Source: Bacteroidales bacterium
GTDB taxonomy: Bacteria; Bacteroidota; Bacteroidia; Bacteroidales; Muribaculaceae
Length of the DNA stretch: 64,000 bases
NCBI GenBank assembly: GCA_029218425.1
Contig: JAQXRH010000010.1
Span: forward strand, 49,703-113,702
Direction: 5' to 3'
Part shown: in pieces, positions 1 through 10,099 of the stretch
Numbering within the stretch: the first letter of the stretch is position 1
Layout: the number at the start of each line of letters is the position of its first letter
Program-made: the position numbers and the translations under genes
Notes under the pieces: model-generated
What the model was told of the DNA's origin: nothing
Seen by the model: only the letters and a program-made list of their open reading frames with translations
Databases searched by the model: none

Positions 1-1
1 T

Positions 2-2104
2 GGGAATATAAGCCATATGCTGATGCCGACGTTGCCCACGGTGCATCTGCCGAACGGGATGATGAGGGTGTATCCGGTGAGGGGGTCGTATACCGAGAGC
101 TTGATAAACGGGTTGCCGCTGATGGTGGTAAATCATAGGGAGTGCCAGGCGTTTAATCTATCGGCGTCGCAAAGCATAGATGAAGATAAAGGGTTGCCGT
201 ATACGATATTAACCGATTACGACAATGAGAAGATAACGCCGTATTACTATGCAACCGACATAGATAATCAGAATATACGGGCAGAGTATACGCCGGGACA
301 GCATTCGGCGGTGTACAGGCTGACGCCCGATGAGAAAGCCGGCGCCATGACCGTAATAGTCAATGCGCGGAATGGGGAGATGAAAGTTGACGACCGCATA
401 ATTAGCGGATACCAATATAGCTGGGGAGGGATAAAAGTGTATATATATGCAGAGTTAAGCCGTAAGCCGCAGAGCGGAGGGATAGTTACGGGGGGCAAGA
501 TGACAGAGCGAAAGGCCGGTAGCGGCGATGACGCCTGCTGCGCGTTGCGTTTTGATGCCAAGAAGCCGTTGGAGATACGTTATGGGGTGTCGTATATCGA
601 CGAGTCCCAGGCGCGCGACAATATGATGCGCGAAGTGGGGCATGCGAGCTTCGAGGAAGTGAAGAGCGAAGCCAGAGCAGCGTGGAACGAGGCCCTTGGG
701 AAGATAGAGGTAGAAGGTGGAAGCGAAGATGACAAGGAAGTGTTTTATACGGCGCTGTACCGGTGCTATGAGCGACCGGTAGACATTGCGGAGTATGGGC
801 GTTATTTCAGTCCGGCCGACCGTAGAGTGTATGAAGGCGCGCATCATTATACCGACGATTGGTTGTGGGACACATACCGTGCTACCCATCCGTTGCGGAT
901 ATTGCTATCGGAGAGCCAGGAGGCAGATATGCTAAATTCGCTGATAGATTTCGCGCGGAAGTCGGAGCATCAATGGTTGCCGACGTTTCCGGCAGTGAGC
1001 GGCGACTCGCATCGCATGAACTGCAACCATGGCGTAGCGGCGATAGCCGATGCGATGGTAAAAGGGGTGTCGGGAGTAGATTATGCAGCAGGCTACCGAT
1101 ATGGGAAGGCCGCGATAGAGGAAAAGACACTTGCGCCGTGGCGCAACGGGAAGGCCGGTTATCTGAATAAGTTTTACCGCGAGCATGGGTATATACCGGC
1201 GTTGCGTCCCGGCGAGCGCGAGACCCTTGACGAGGTAGACGGATGGGAGAAGCGTCAGGCGGTAGCAGTGACGTTGGGGACATCGTATGACGATTGGTGC
1301 TTGTCGGTGATAGCGTCGCGATTGGGGCTAAAAGAGGAGTCGGCCTACTATGCCGGCGAGTCACAGAATTATCGGAACTTGTATAACGCGTCGACAGGTT
1401 TTTTCCACCCCAAGGACAGTGCCGGGAACTTTATAGAGCCGTTTGACTACAAATTTTCGGGCGGGATAGGTGCACGCGACTATTATGACGAGAACAATGG
1501 GTGGACCTACCGATGGGACTGCCAGCACGACATAGCCGGGCTAATAGAGCTGATGGGCGGTAGAGAGAAATTCATAGCAAACCTTGACGCTACGTTCAAC
1601 GAGTGGCTTGGGAAGAACAAGTATGAGTTTTATAGCGTGTTGCCCGATCAGACGGGGAACGTGGGTCAGTTCACCATGGGAAATGAGCCGTCGATGCATA
1701 TACCGTATTTGTACAACTATGCCGGCGAGCCGTGGCGCACGCAGCGGAGGGTAAGGCAGCTGATACGACAGTGGTTTCGCGCTGATGTGATGGGCGTGCC
1801 CGGCGATGAGGATGGTGGCGGCTTGTCGTCGTTTGTGGTATTTTCGATGATGGGATTTTATCCAGTGACACCCGGGTCGGGGCAGTATGCGATAGGAACA
1901 CCGTTTTTCAGCAAGGTGACTATTCATATGGAAAATGGGCGGAGCGTAGAGATATCAGCGCCTGGGGCGTCGGATGAGTGCAAATATATAGAGCGAGCGA
2001 CGATAGATGGGCGCGAGCTGAAGGAGCCATGGTTCAGCCACGACGATATCAAGAAGGGCGCGCGGTTGCACTTCACGATGACCGGGAAAGCGGTAAGGAG
2101 ATAG
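2..2104 (+). CDS. GH92 family alpha-mannosidase, 5' end outside window
   Basis: Exo-acting alpha-mannosidase of family GH92 (calcium-dependent, usually periplasmic or surface-exposed in Bacteroidota). The frame is open from base 2 and reads G-N-I-S-H before the first ATG at 17, so the true start and signal peptide lie upstream. GH92 signatures are clear: PTVHLPNGMMRVYP near the start, DWLWDTYRATHP, then GNEPSMHIPYLYNYAG and GVPGDEDGGGLSSFVVFSMM with FYPVTPGS in the C-terminal half. About 700 residues are visible, close to the family's usual 720-760. It is the first visible gene of a plus-strand operon, 62 bp before the next gene. Codons are rich in ATA and TTG. Family assignment is firm; linkage specificity cannot be read from sequence. 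Confidence 0.93.
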   Translation, partial: GNISHMLMPTLPTVHLPNGMMRVYPVRGSYTESLINGLPLMVVNHRECQAFNLSASQSIDEDKGLPYTILTDYDNEKITPYYYATDIDNQNIRAEYTPGQHSAVYRLTPDEKAGAMTVIVNARNGEMKVDDRIISGYQYSWGGIKVYIYAELSRKPQSGGIVTGGKMTERKAGSGDDACCALRFDAKKPLEIRYGVSYIDESQARDNMMREVGHASFEEVKSEARAAWNEALGKIEVEGGSEDDKEVFYTALYRCYERPVDIAEYGRYFSPADRRVYEGAHHYTDDWLWDTYRATHPLRILLSESQEADMLNSLIDFARKSEHQWLPTFPAVSGDSHRMNCNHGVAAIADAMVKGVSGVDYAAGYRYGKAAIEEKTLAPWRNGKAGYLNKFYREHGYIPALRPGERETLDEVDGWEKRQAVAVTLGTSYDDWCLSVIASRLGLKEESAYYAGESQNYRNLYNASTGFFHPKDSAGNFIEPFDYKFSGGIGARDYYDENNGWTYRWDCQHDIAGLIELMGGREKFIANLDATFNEWLGKNKYEFYSVLPDQTGNVGQFTMGNEPSMHIPYLYNYAGEPWRTQRRVRQLIRQWFRADVMGVPGDEDGGGLSSFVVFSMMGFYPVTPGSGQYAIGTPFFSKVTIHMENGRSVEISAPGASDECKYIERATIDGRELKEPWFSHDDIKKGARLHFTMTGKAVRR

Positions 2105-2166
2105 TGGATTGGGAACCAGGAACCGGGGATTGGAAGTAAATTAAAAAAGATAGAAAAGAGAGAGAT

Positions 2167-3618
2167 ATGATAGGAGAAAGAAGAATAATGGGAGTGATGG
2201 TGGCGATAATAGCTGCCGTGGGCAATGTGTTGGTGCCGGAGGTTATAGCGGCCGATGCCGATTACGAGGCGAGCATGGTAAGCTCGACGCCCGGAGCAGA
2301 GTGGATAGAAGGCGGCACCGTGGCAGTGGAGGCATTTGAAGGAGGGAAGGTGTATGACGTGGTAGTCACCGACTATGCCGCCCAGGAGATGCTTGGTTTT
2401 GGGGGCTGCTTCAACGAGTTGGGCGGCAAAGCGTTGTCGACGCTTAGCAAATCAGAGCGCGCCCGAGTGATGGAGGGGTTGTTTGACACAGAGAAAGGGC
2501 TTGGGCTGCGGGTGTGCCGTACGCCGGTAGGGGCGAATGACTTTGCCACCGAGTGGTACAGCTATGATGAGACAGCCGGCGACTTGGAGCTGCGCAAATT
2601 CAGCATCAAGCATGACAAGAAATACCTGATACCGTATATCAAGGCAGCGCAGAAGATAAATCCGGGGTTGAAGATATGGGCATCGCCGTGGAGCGCCCCG
2701 CTGTGGATGAAGCGAAACGGCCATTATGCCAATAAGGCCGATGCCATCAACAAGATGTTGCCGTCGCAGGAAGTTCCTACCGGGCAAGACCAGATGATAC
2801 TTGAGCCGGAATATCTCACGGCGTATAGCAAATACCTGTCGAAGTATGTCGACGAATATAAGAAAGAGGGGATAGATATCTATATGCTACAATTCCAGAA
2901 TGAGCCTTACACGTTCAATATATGGCCCAATTGCTCGTGGACCGAGGGGGCGATGAGCGAGTTTTTGGGGAAATACTTGGGGCCGCGGTTTGCGGTTGAG
3001 CATCCGGAAGTGGAATTATGGTTGGGGACAATGAATACCAATCGAATAGAAAACGTAGATAAGATACTTGGGGGCGACAACGTGGCACAGTATGTCAAGG
3101 GGATAGGCGTGCAGTGGGAAGGGAAAGATATAGTAAAGGTGTTGACCGAGCGTTATCCCGGGATGCCGATTATGCAGACCGAGAACGAGTGTGGCAACGG
3201 TAGCAACGATTGGCCGGCCGCCGAGCATACGTTTGGGTTGATGCGCAAGTACATAGGCGATGGAGCCGGGTTGTACATGTATTTCAACATGGTGCTTGGT
3301 GATGATTGCCGCAGCACGTGGGGTTGGAAGCAGAATGCCATGGTAGTGGCAGATAGCAAGACGAAGAGCGCGCGGTTTACGCCGGAATATTGGGTGATGA
3401 AGCATTTCAGCCATTATGTGAAGGAAGGCGCGCATAGGTTGGTCACTATGGGTAATGACCGCGACCTGTTGGCATTTGAGAATGCCGACGGCGGGCGGAT
3501 AGTAGTGGTGTATAATCCCGAAGAGACAGAGCGGGAGATAAGCATCGCTATAGGGAAAGAAAAGGCGGTGAGGGCGACATTGCAGTCCAAGTCGTTTAAT
3601 ACGCTGATAATAAAATAA
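2167..3618 (+). CDS. GH30 family glycosidase (glucosylceramidase / beta-1,6-glucanase type), first copy
   Basis: Retaining beta-glycosidase of family GH30. The 483-aa protein has a hydrophobic N-terminal segment (about residues 8-28) that looks like a signal peptide. GH30 landmarks are the substrate-loop motif WASPWSAPLWMK (about 171-182), acid/base QNEP (E246) and the nucleophile region MQTENECGNG (probably E339). The C-terminal ~90 residues form the beta-sandwich typical of the family. It lies 21 bp before a second GH30 gene and is followed by a GH3 gene, a combination known from Bacteroides beta-1,6-glucan loci. Whether it cuts beta-1,6-glucan or a glucosylated lipid is not decided by sequence. 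Codon use is G-rich like the gene upstream. Confidence 0.9.
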   Translation: MIGERRIMGVMVAIIAAVGNVLVPEVIAADADYEASMVSSTPGAEWIEGGTVAVEAFEGGKVYDVVVTDYAAQEMLGFGGCFNELGGKALSTLSKSERARVMEGLFDTEKGLGLRVCRTPVGANDFATEWYSYDETAGDLELRKFSIKHDKKYLIPYIKAAQKINPGLKIWASPWSAPLWMKRNGHYANKADAINKMLPSQEVPTGQDQMILEPEYLTAYSKYLSKYVDEYKKEGIDIYMLQFQNEPYTFNIWPNCSWTEGAMSEFLGKYLGPRFAVEHPEVELWLGTMNTNRIENVDKILGGDNVAQYVKGIGVQWEGKDIVKVLTERYPGMPIMQTENECGNGSNDWPAAEHTFGLMRKYIGDGAGLYMYFNMVLGDDCRSTWGWKQNAMVVADSKTKSARFTPEYWVMKHFSHYVKEGAHRLVTMGNDRDLLAFENADGGRIVVVYNPEETEREISIAIGKEKAVRATLQSKSFNTLIIK

Positions 3619-3639
3619 ATAACCTGACATAAAAACATT

Positions 3640-5064
3640 ATGATGAAGAAATATTTAGTAGCGATACCGATGCTGGCGCTAAGTGTGGCGGCGGCAGTGG
3701 CGCAAAAGGTGGAAATGTACAGCACAACTGAGGCGTCGCTATGGCAAGAGGTCAAGAATGTGAAATGGACTACCAAGGCACCCGAAGCGGGGAAGCCGGT
3801 GGTGACCTTGACCGACGAGCGAGCTCAGACCATCGACGGCATCGGCGGCACGTTCAACGAGATAGGTTGGGATATGCTCTGCTATCTCAGTGAGGACCAG
3901 CGTCAGCAGATACTCAACGACCTGTTCAGCGAGGAGGGCGCTAAGTTCAGCTATTGCCGTATGCCGATAGGCGCAAGCGATTACGGTATGAATTTCTATT
4001 CGCTCAACGATGTCGTGGATGACTTCGACATGGTGAATTTCTCGATAGCGCGCGACCGCCACATACTGTTGCGCTACATCAAGGAGGCTCAGAAAATCAA
4101 TCCCGACCTGAAGATGTGGGCGTCGCCTTGGAGCCCTCCCGGCTGGATGAAGATAAACAGCAGCTATGCCAGCGGATATGACCGCAGCGAGCATAACCAC
4201 AATGGTCTGACCCTTGACCGCCATATCGAGCTTCCATGCACCGGCTTCAAGATGCAGGAGGGCTATCTGAAAGCCTACGCCCTCTATCTCGCCAAATTCT
4301 GCAAGGCATACGAAGAGCAGGGTGTGCATATCGAGAACATCAACATACAGAACGAACCCTGTTCCAACCATATTTTCCCGAGCTGTCCGTGGCGTCCGGA
4401 GGATATGGCATATTTCGTAGGCCGTTTCCTCGGTCCTCGCTTCGAGCAGGACAGCATCGACACCGAAATCATATTCGGCACCATCAACCGCGACAATCCG
4501 GCATTCACTCGCACCGCCCTCAATGACCCCGAAGCCGCCAAGTATTTCAAAGGCGCCGGATTTCAGTGGGATGGTAAAGGTGCAATTCCGTATATCAGCA
4601 AGGAATATCCCCACCTGAAGATGATGCACACCGAGGCTGAATGTGGCAACGGTAGCAATGACTGGGGCGCCGCCGAGCACACATGGTGGCAGATAAGCCA
4701 CTATCTCCGTAATGGGGCACGCAATTTCACATATTGGAATATGGTGCTCGACGACACCGGCACAAGTCCGTGGGGCTGGAAGCAGAATTCGCTTATCTCC
4801 GTCAATCCCAAGACTCTTGAGGTGGTTTATCACCCCGAATACTATCTTATGAAGCATCTTAGCCACTATGTCGAGCCGGGTGCGCAACGATTAGTGCTTG
4901 ACAATGCCGATGATGACATTCTTGCATTTGTCAATCCCGATGGCAAGGGTGTGGTAATTGTGGCTAACTGTGCTGACAAATCCCGCCAAGTGGTTTTGAG
5001 ACAGGGCAAGAAATATTTGACAGTAGTTTTACAACCAAAATCATTTAGTACGATATATTATTGA
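3640..5064 (+). CDS. GH30 family glycosidase, second tandem copy
   Basis: Paralogue of the preceding GH30 (474 aa), with a clean signal peptide (MMKKYLVAIPMLALSVAAAVAQ). It keeps the same landmarks: GIGGTFNEIG, WASPWSPPGWMK (about 160-171), acid/base QNEP (E239) and nucleophile region MHTEAECGNG (probably E332). The loop after the PPGWMK motif differs from the first copy (a HNHNG-containing insertion), so the pair probably divides labour on related substrates rather than being simply redundant. The first ~220 bp use the G-rich codons of the operon, while codons from about 3860 onward are C-ending, which is odd within one gene. Spacing to the GH3 gene is 15 bp, so the two are co-transcribed. 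Confidence 0.9.
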   Translation: MMKKYLVAIPMLALSVAAAVAQKVEMYSTTEASLWQEVKNVKWTTKAPEAGKPVVTLTDERAQTIDGIGGTFNEIGWDMLCYLSEDQRQQILNDLFSEEGAKFSYCRMPIGASDYGMNFYSLNDVVDDFDMVNFSIARDRHILLRYIKEAQKINPDLKMWASPWSPPGWMKINSSYASGYDRSEHNHNGLTLDRHIELPCTGFKMQEGYLKAYALYLAKFCKAYEEQGVHIENINIQNEPCSNHIFPSCPWRPEDMAYFVGRFLGPRFEQDSIDTEIIFGTINRDNPAFTRTALNDPEAAKYFKGAGFQWDGKGAIPYISKEYPHLKMMHTEAECGNGSNDWGAAEHTWWQISHYLRNGARNFTYWNMVLDDTGTSPWGWKQNSLISVNPKTLEVVYHPEYYLMKHLSHYVEPGAQRLVLDNADDDILAFVNPDGKGVVIVANCADKSRQVVLRQGKKYLTVVLQPKSFSTIYY

Positions 5065-5079
5065 TAATTATATAATTCC

Positions 5080-7644
5080 ATGAAATTCAAGAAGTTGATA
5101 GCTGCCGGGCTGATATGTCTGGCAAGTAATACTCTTACCTATGGGCAGGAGCGCGAGGTGTACAAAGACCCCACAGCACCGATTCATCAACGCGTCATAG
5201 ACCTGCTTTCGCGTCTAACGCTCGAGGAGAAAGTGTCGCTAATGACGCATAATTCACCGGGAATACCGCGGCTTGGCATCGACAAGCTCAATATAGGGAA
5301 CGAGGCGTTGCACGGCGTAGTGCGTCCGGGAAAATTTACAGTGTTTCCACAAGCAATAGGCATGGCTGCAACATGGAATCCGACACTGATAAACAGGATG
5401 TCGACAGCCATATCCGACGAAGCCCGTGGGAAGTGGAATGCATTGGGGCTCGGCAAGTTGCAACACGACGGGTCAAGCGATTTGTTGACATTCTGGTCGC
5501 CGACCGTCAATATGGCACGCGACCCGCGATGGGGCCGTACGCCCGAGACCTATGGAGAAGATCCCTATCTTACAGGCTGTATCGGAACAGCATTTGTAAA
5601 AGGCTTGCAGGGAGAGCATCCTCGTTATATCAAAACGATAGCCACACCAAAGCATTTCGCTGCAAATAATGAAGAGCATAACCGAGCATCGTGCAATGCA
5701 GTGATATCGGAGCGCGATTTGAGGGAATATTATCTGCCGTCGTTTGAGCGTTGCATCAAGGAGGGTAAGGCACAATCAATTATGACCGCCTACAACGCTG
5801 TCAATGGAGTGCCGTGTACTGTCAACCATTATCTGATACAGAAAGTGCTTCGCGGAGACTGGGGCTTTCAGGGTTATGTGGTGACCGACTGCAGTGCGCC
5901 GGCATGGATGGTGACACAGCATAAGTTTGTACGTGACTATGAGACAGCCGCCGTGCTGATGATGAAAGCCGGCAACGACATAGAGTGTGCCGACAATGTG
6001 TATACCGAGCCGCTCATCAAGGCATATAAGGACTATAGAGTGAGTGATGCCGAGATTGATTCCGTGGCGTATCATATATTGCGCGGGCGTATGCTCTTAG
6101 GGCTGTTTGATGACCCGGAACTCAATCCCTATAATAGGATATCGCCTGACAAGGTAGGCTGTAAAGAGCATCAGGAGATAGCCCTTGAAGTGGCACGTCA
6201 GAGCCTCGTGCTTCTCAAGAATGAAAAGAACACTTTGCCAATCAATACCAAGAAGGTGAAGAAAATAGCTGTTGTGGGCTTGAATGCCGACCGTTGCGAA
6301 TTTGGCGATTATAGCGGTACGCCGGTCAATGAGCCGGTGTCGGTGCTTCAGGGAATTAGAAATATAGTCGGCGACGAAGTTGAAATCATCCATGCGCCGT
6401 GGGTGTCGCTTGCCACCGGTTATGAGCCGATATCGAAGGACTTTTTCCCCAATGGGTTAAAGGCAGAGTATTACAGAAACGCCAATCTCGAAGGGGAGCC
6501 GGCTGTGGTACGTACTGATGAGGAGATATATTATGATCCGGCAAGTCAGCCGCCGGATCCGGCATGGTCGCAACCAATGTCGGTGAGATGGACCGGAGAG
6601 CTACGCCCGACAGTTAGCGGCGACTATGTCATATCTATGAAATCGGACGATGGTTGCCGAGTGTGGATAGACGGGAAGAAGCTGATAGACTCGTGGGTGA
6701 GCCGTCCGGCAACGAACGATGACGTCACCGTCAATCTCGAGGCGGGCAAGATATATGACCTGAAGGTGGAATATTTCGACGGTGGAGGCGATTGCTTTGC
6801 ACGTATGTATTGGCGCGCCCCGATACTTGACAGCACTGACCGTATCGAACTGTATGGAGATGCCGGGAAGGCGGCAGCTGAGGCCGATATGACCATCGCG
6901 GTAATGGGTATCGACAAATCAATCGAGCGCGAGGGTCAGGACCGCTATACACTCGAACTCCCCGCCGACCAGCAGGAATTCGTAAAGGAAATATACAAAA
7001 TCAATCCCAACACGGTGGTTGTGATGGTGGCCGGAAGCTCGCTCGCCATCAACTGGATGGACGAGAATATCCCCGCGATACTCTATGCGTGGTATCCCGG
7101 CGAGCAGGGGGGCAATGCAGTGGCCGAGGCGCTGTTCGGCAAATATAACCCCGGCGGAAGGTTGCCTCTTACGTTCTACCGCTCGATGGATGACCTGCCT
7201 GCATTCGACGACTATTCGCTCACCAACGGTCCGGGCCGCACCTACCAGTATTTCACAGGCAAGCCGTTGTATGAATTCGGATATGGACTGAGCTATACTA
7301 AGTTCAAATACAGTGACCTCAAGGTGGACACAACAGCCGATGGTGTTGACGTCAGCTTCAAGGTGCGCAACACCGGCAAGCGCGACGGCGACGAGGTAGC
7401 GCAGGTGTATGTGAAATATCCCGATACAGGCACGTATATGCCTATCAAGCAATTGCGCGGATTTGAGCGCATCAGCGTGCCACGCGGCAAGTCGGAGACC
7501 GTGAAGGTGAATATCCCGTATGCCGACCTTCGCTACTGGGACGAGAATACCGGCGGCTTCGTGACCCCGCAGGGACGTTACGAGATATACGTAGGCGCAT
7601 CGTCCGACGATATCCGTCTCCGCGGCGAAGTGGAAGTGAAATAG
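5080..7644 (+). CDS. GH3 beta-glucosidase with inserted PA14 domain
   Basis: Exo-beta-glucosidase of family GH3 (854 aa), exported (signal peptide ending near YGQ). Order of parts: (beta/alpha)8 domain with KHFAANNEEHNR (about 191-202) and nucleophile motif GYVVTDCSA (D270); start of the C-terminal sandwich domain near 385; PA14 carbohydrate-binding insert about 456-592 (KAEYYRNANLEG ... YFDGGGDCFARMYW); return of the sandwich domain with IDKSIEREGQDR carrying the likely acid/base; fibronectin III-like tail about 745-854. PA14 insertions near the active site are common in GH3 enzymes acting on oligosaccharides. With two GH30 enzymes directly upstream it is the natural finishing enzyme for their products. 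Confidence 0.93.
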   Translation: MKFKKLIAAGLICLASNTLTYGQEREVYKDPTAPIHQRVIDLLSRLTLEEKVSLMTHNSPGIPRLGIDKLNIGNEALHGVVRPGKFTVFPQAIGMAATWNPTLINRMSTAISDEARGKWNALGLGKLQHDGSSDLLTFWSPTVNMARDPRWGRTPETYGEDPYLTGCIGTAFVKGLQGEHPRYIKTIATPKHFAANNEEHNRASCNAVISERDLREYYLPSFERCIKEGKAQSIMTAYNAVNGVPCTVNHYLIQKVLRGDWGFQGYVVTDCSAPAWMVTQHKFVRDYETAAVLMMKAGNDIECADNVYTEPLIKAYKDYRVSDAEIDSVAYHILRGRMLLGLFDDPELNPYNRISPDKVGCKEHQEIALEVARQSLVLLKNEKNTLPINTKKVKKIAVVGLNADRCEFGDYSGTPVNEPVSVLQGIRNIVGDEVEIIHAPWVSLATGYEPISKDFFPNGLKAEYYRNANLEGEPAVVRTDEEIYYDPASQPPDPAWSQPMSVRWTGELRPTVSGDYVISMKSDDGCRVWIDGKKLIDSWVSRPATNDDVTVNLEAGKIYDLKVEYFDGGGDCFARMYWRAPILDSTDRIELYGDAGKAAAEADMTIAVMGIDKSIEREGQDRYTLELPADQQEFVKEIYKINPNTVVVMVAGSSLAINWMDENIPAILYAWYPGEQGGNAVAEALFGKYNPGGRLPLTFYRSMDDLPAFDDYSLTNGPGRTYQYFTGKPLYEFGYGLSYTKFKYSDLKVDTTADGVDVSFKVRNTGKRDGDEVAQVYVKYPDTGTYMPIKQLRGFERISVPRGKSETVKVNIPYADLRYWDENTGGFVTPQGRYEIYVGASSDDIRLRGEVEVK

Positions 7645-7666
7645 TGATTGTAGCAAGTATATAACC

Positions 7667-10099
7667 ATGAAAAAGAGATATGCTGTCGGTGCGGTGGCGC
7701 TGATGTTTGTCGGGATACGGGCCGACGCCAAATTATGGATTAACGAACTGATGCAGTCGAATATCGATTGTGTCTATACGGCCGGTGACTTTCCCGATTC
7801 ATGGTTTGAGATTTACAATGACGGCGATGCCGCCGTCCGTCTTAACGGTTACCGCGTGGGCACGAGCGAAAATTTTGAGGAGGCGTATGTGCTGACCGGT
7901 TCGCTCGGTGTCGGCGCCAAAAACTATAATCTGATATATTGCGACAAGGTGGGGAGCGGATACCACACCGATTTCCGTATTGACAGCGGGAAGGGTAAGT
8001 TGTATCTGTTCAATCCGCAGGGGGAGGTTGTCGACTGTGTGTCATACCCCAAGATGCCGGCGCCCAATGTGGGTTACGGCCGCACGGAGGATGCCGGCGA
8101 CAAGTGGGGGTATGAGCTGACACCAACGCCTCGCGCCGCCAATGGCGGGGGCGTCACGGCTACGGTGCTGCCCGAACCGGTGTTCTCGGTCAAGGGCAAT
8201 GCGCGTTACAATGTGAAGCGGATAGAGGAGGTGACGGTAAGCATCCCCGAGGGGGTGGAATTGCCGGCGGACACGCGGCTATATGTGACGACCGACGGCT
8301 CCGAGCCGACGGCAGAGTCGGCAAGCTATGAGCGGGAGTTTAAAGTGAGCACGTCGCAGTCGATGGTGATACGTGCCAAACTTATGTCGGCGGAGGCAAT
8401 ATCGCCACGCGCCACGACACATTCCTACATCTACCATTCGCGCGAGGTGGATATTCCGATTATATCGCTTAACACCAATCAGGATTATTTCGATGACCCG
8501 GCTATAGGTCTATGGAACAATTTCGAGGAGAACTGGCGTCGGCCGGTCAATGTTGAGTATTTTCTTCCGTCGGGAGGGGAGAGTCCTATCAACCAGCTCG
8601 GAGAGTTGAGAATACATGGCGGATGGTCGAGAAACCATGTACAGAAGTCGCTTGCGGTGTATTCCAACAAGCGTTTCGGTACGAAGAAATACAGTTATCC
8701 GTTCTGGAGCGACAAGCCCGGAGTGAAGAAATCGAAATCATTCGTGCTGCGCAACGGCGGCAACTGTTTCGGCGAGGCGCGTATCAATGACTCGTTCGTG
8801 CAGACGCTGTTCGGCCGCAACTGCGACAATCTCGACTGGCAGGCCTACCGGCCCGTGATATGCTATATCAACGGCAAATACCGCGGTATATACGCGTTGC
8901 GCCAGCGCTCAAACGAGGATTATGTCGAGGATTGTTACGACGGGCTGGAGGATATCGACATGCTGGAGAACTGGGAGGAGCTGAAAGCTGGTACGACCGA
9001 CAGTTTTGAGGCGCTGAAGCGTTTGTATGAAGGTAATCCTACCTACGAGGAGATGGCTGAAGCGATAGATGTGGAGAATTTCGCCAATCTGTATATTGCT
9101 AATGCATGGGCTACGAATACCGATTTTCCCGGCAACAATATCGTGATGTGGCGCCCGACAGCCGAAGGCGGCAAATGGCGCTGGATTATGAAGGACCTCG
9201 ATTTCTTAGCGTCGAATCCTGCTGATTTCAACTATTTTGATTTCGTGCTGCACACCGGCGACTATACCTACGGCAATATCGGCGAGGGTAACGCGCATCA
9301 TGCGGTGAAACTGTTCAAGGTGATGACGGCGATGGAGGAGTTCCGCGAGCCGTTCATCGACCGTTTCTTCGTGTATCTCGGCGATTTCCTGCGCCCGGCC
9401 TGCACGGCGGCGCTTATTGACGAGCAGCGCGACGAGCTTGCGCCGGAGTATCGCGCCCATCTTCTGTGCTACGGCAATCCTATAAGTTATGAGGGGTGGG
9501 TGCACCGCGTGGACAATCTGAAGCAGTGGTGCGCGCAGCGTACGGAGGTGATGCCCGGTATCATCTGCAGCTATTTCGGGCTCGGCTCGCCGGTGGCGGT
9601 GAGTGTGGACGGTGCACAGTCCGTAATCAGTATCAACGGTATCGAAGTTAAGGGTGATACGTTTGAGGGGAAGTGGCCTACGGGTCGCGGCATGACTGTC
9701 AGGAGCGACAATCCCGAAACGGGGTGGAAAGTGACGGTCACGGCTAAGACGGGGCGGAGGAATACGTATGAGGTGCAGTCGCCAGAATATACCGTCACGC
9801 CGAGTGGAAATGTGGAGAGCGTGCGCTTGGAGGCGTATCAGATGTCGGGTGTCGGTAATGTCACGGCCGACGAGAGCGCACGTGTCAGTGTGAATGTATG
9901 CGGCAAAATCATTGTGGTCGAGGCTGGCGATGTCATTGAATCGCTGACTTTGACCGATGTGGCCGGGCGGCGTGTGACGGCTACAGCTCCTATGACGGCG
10001 TCCGCGCAGTTGCAGGTAGGCGGTAGCGGGGTGTATGTCGTTGAGGCAGTGCTCGGCGACGGCTCGCGTACGGTCAGAAAAGTGATGGCGGGACGATGA
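7667..10099 (+). CDS. CotH kinase-family protein with N-terminal lamin-tail domain and C-terminal sorting-like domain
   Basis: An 810-aa exported protein. The N-terminus has a signal peptide followed by a lamin-tail domain (LWINELMQSN ... DSWFEIYNDG, about 23-140). The centre is CotH-like: GELRIHGGWSR, then RNGGNCFGEARINDSF, ICYINGKYRGIYALRQRSNE and WRWIMKDLDF. The last ~75 residues (GVYVVEAVLGDG ... RKVMAG) resemble a type IX secretion sorting domain, which would put it on the cell surface. CotH proteins are atypical kinases; in gut Bacteroidota such LTD-CotH proteins recur near glycan loci but their substrate is not known. It follows GH3 by 22 bp and overlaps the next gene by 4 bp. The sorting-domain reading is an inference. 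Confidence 0.85.
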   Translation: MKKRYAVGAVALMFVGIRADAKLWINELMQSNIDCVYTAGDFPDSWFEIYNDGDAAVRLNGYRVGTSENFEEAYVLTGSLGVGAKNYNLIYCDKVGSGYHTDFRIDSGKGKLYLFNPQGEVVDCVSYPKMPAPNVGYGRTEDAGDKWGYELTPTPRAANGGGVTATVLPEPVFSVKGNARYNVKRIEEVTVSIPEGVELPADTRLYVTTDGSEPTAESASYEREFKVSTSQSMVIRAKLMSAEAISPRATTHSYIYHSREVDIPIISLNTNQDYFDDPAIGLWNNFEENWRRPVNVEYFLPSGGESPINQLGELRIHGGWSRNHVQKSLAVYSNKRFGTKKYSYPFWSDKPGVKKSKSFVLRNGGNCFGEARINDSFVQTLFGRNCDNLDWQAYRPVICYINGKYRGIYALRQRSNEDYVEDCYDGLEDIDMLENWEELKAGTTDSFEALKRLYEGNPTYEEMAEAIDVENFANLYIANAWATNTDFPGNNIVMWRPTAEGGKWRWIMKDLDFLASNPADFNYFDFVLHTGDYTYGNIGEGNAHHAVKLFKVMTAMEEFREPFIDRFFVYLGDFLRPACTAALIDEQRDELAPEYRAHLLCYGNPISYEGWVHRVDNLKQWCAQRTEVMPGIICSYFGLGSPVAVSVDGAQSVISINGIEVKGDTFEGKWPTGRGMTVRSDNPETGWKVTVTAKTGRRNTYEVQSPEYTVTPSGNVESVRLEAYQMSGVGNVTADESARVSVNVCGKIIVVEAGDVIESLTLTDVAGRRVTATAPMTASAQLQVGGSGVYVVEAVLGDGSRTVRKVMAGR

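Noticed and set aside
3739-4887. A 382-aa antisense frame over the second GH30.
   Set aside because: Shadow frame; the plus strand has the signal peptide and both catalytic glutamates.
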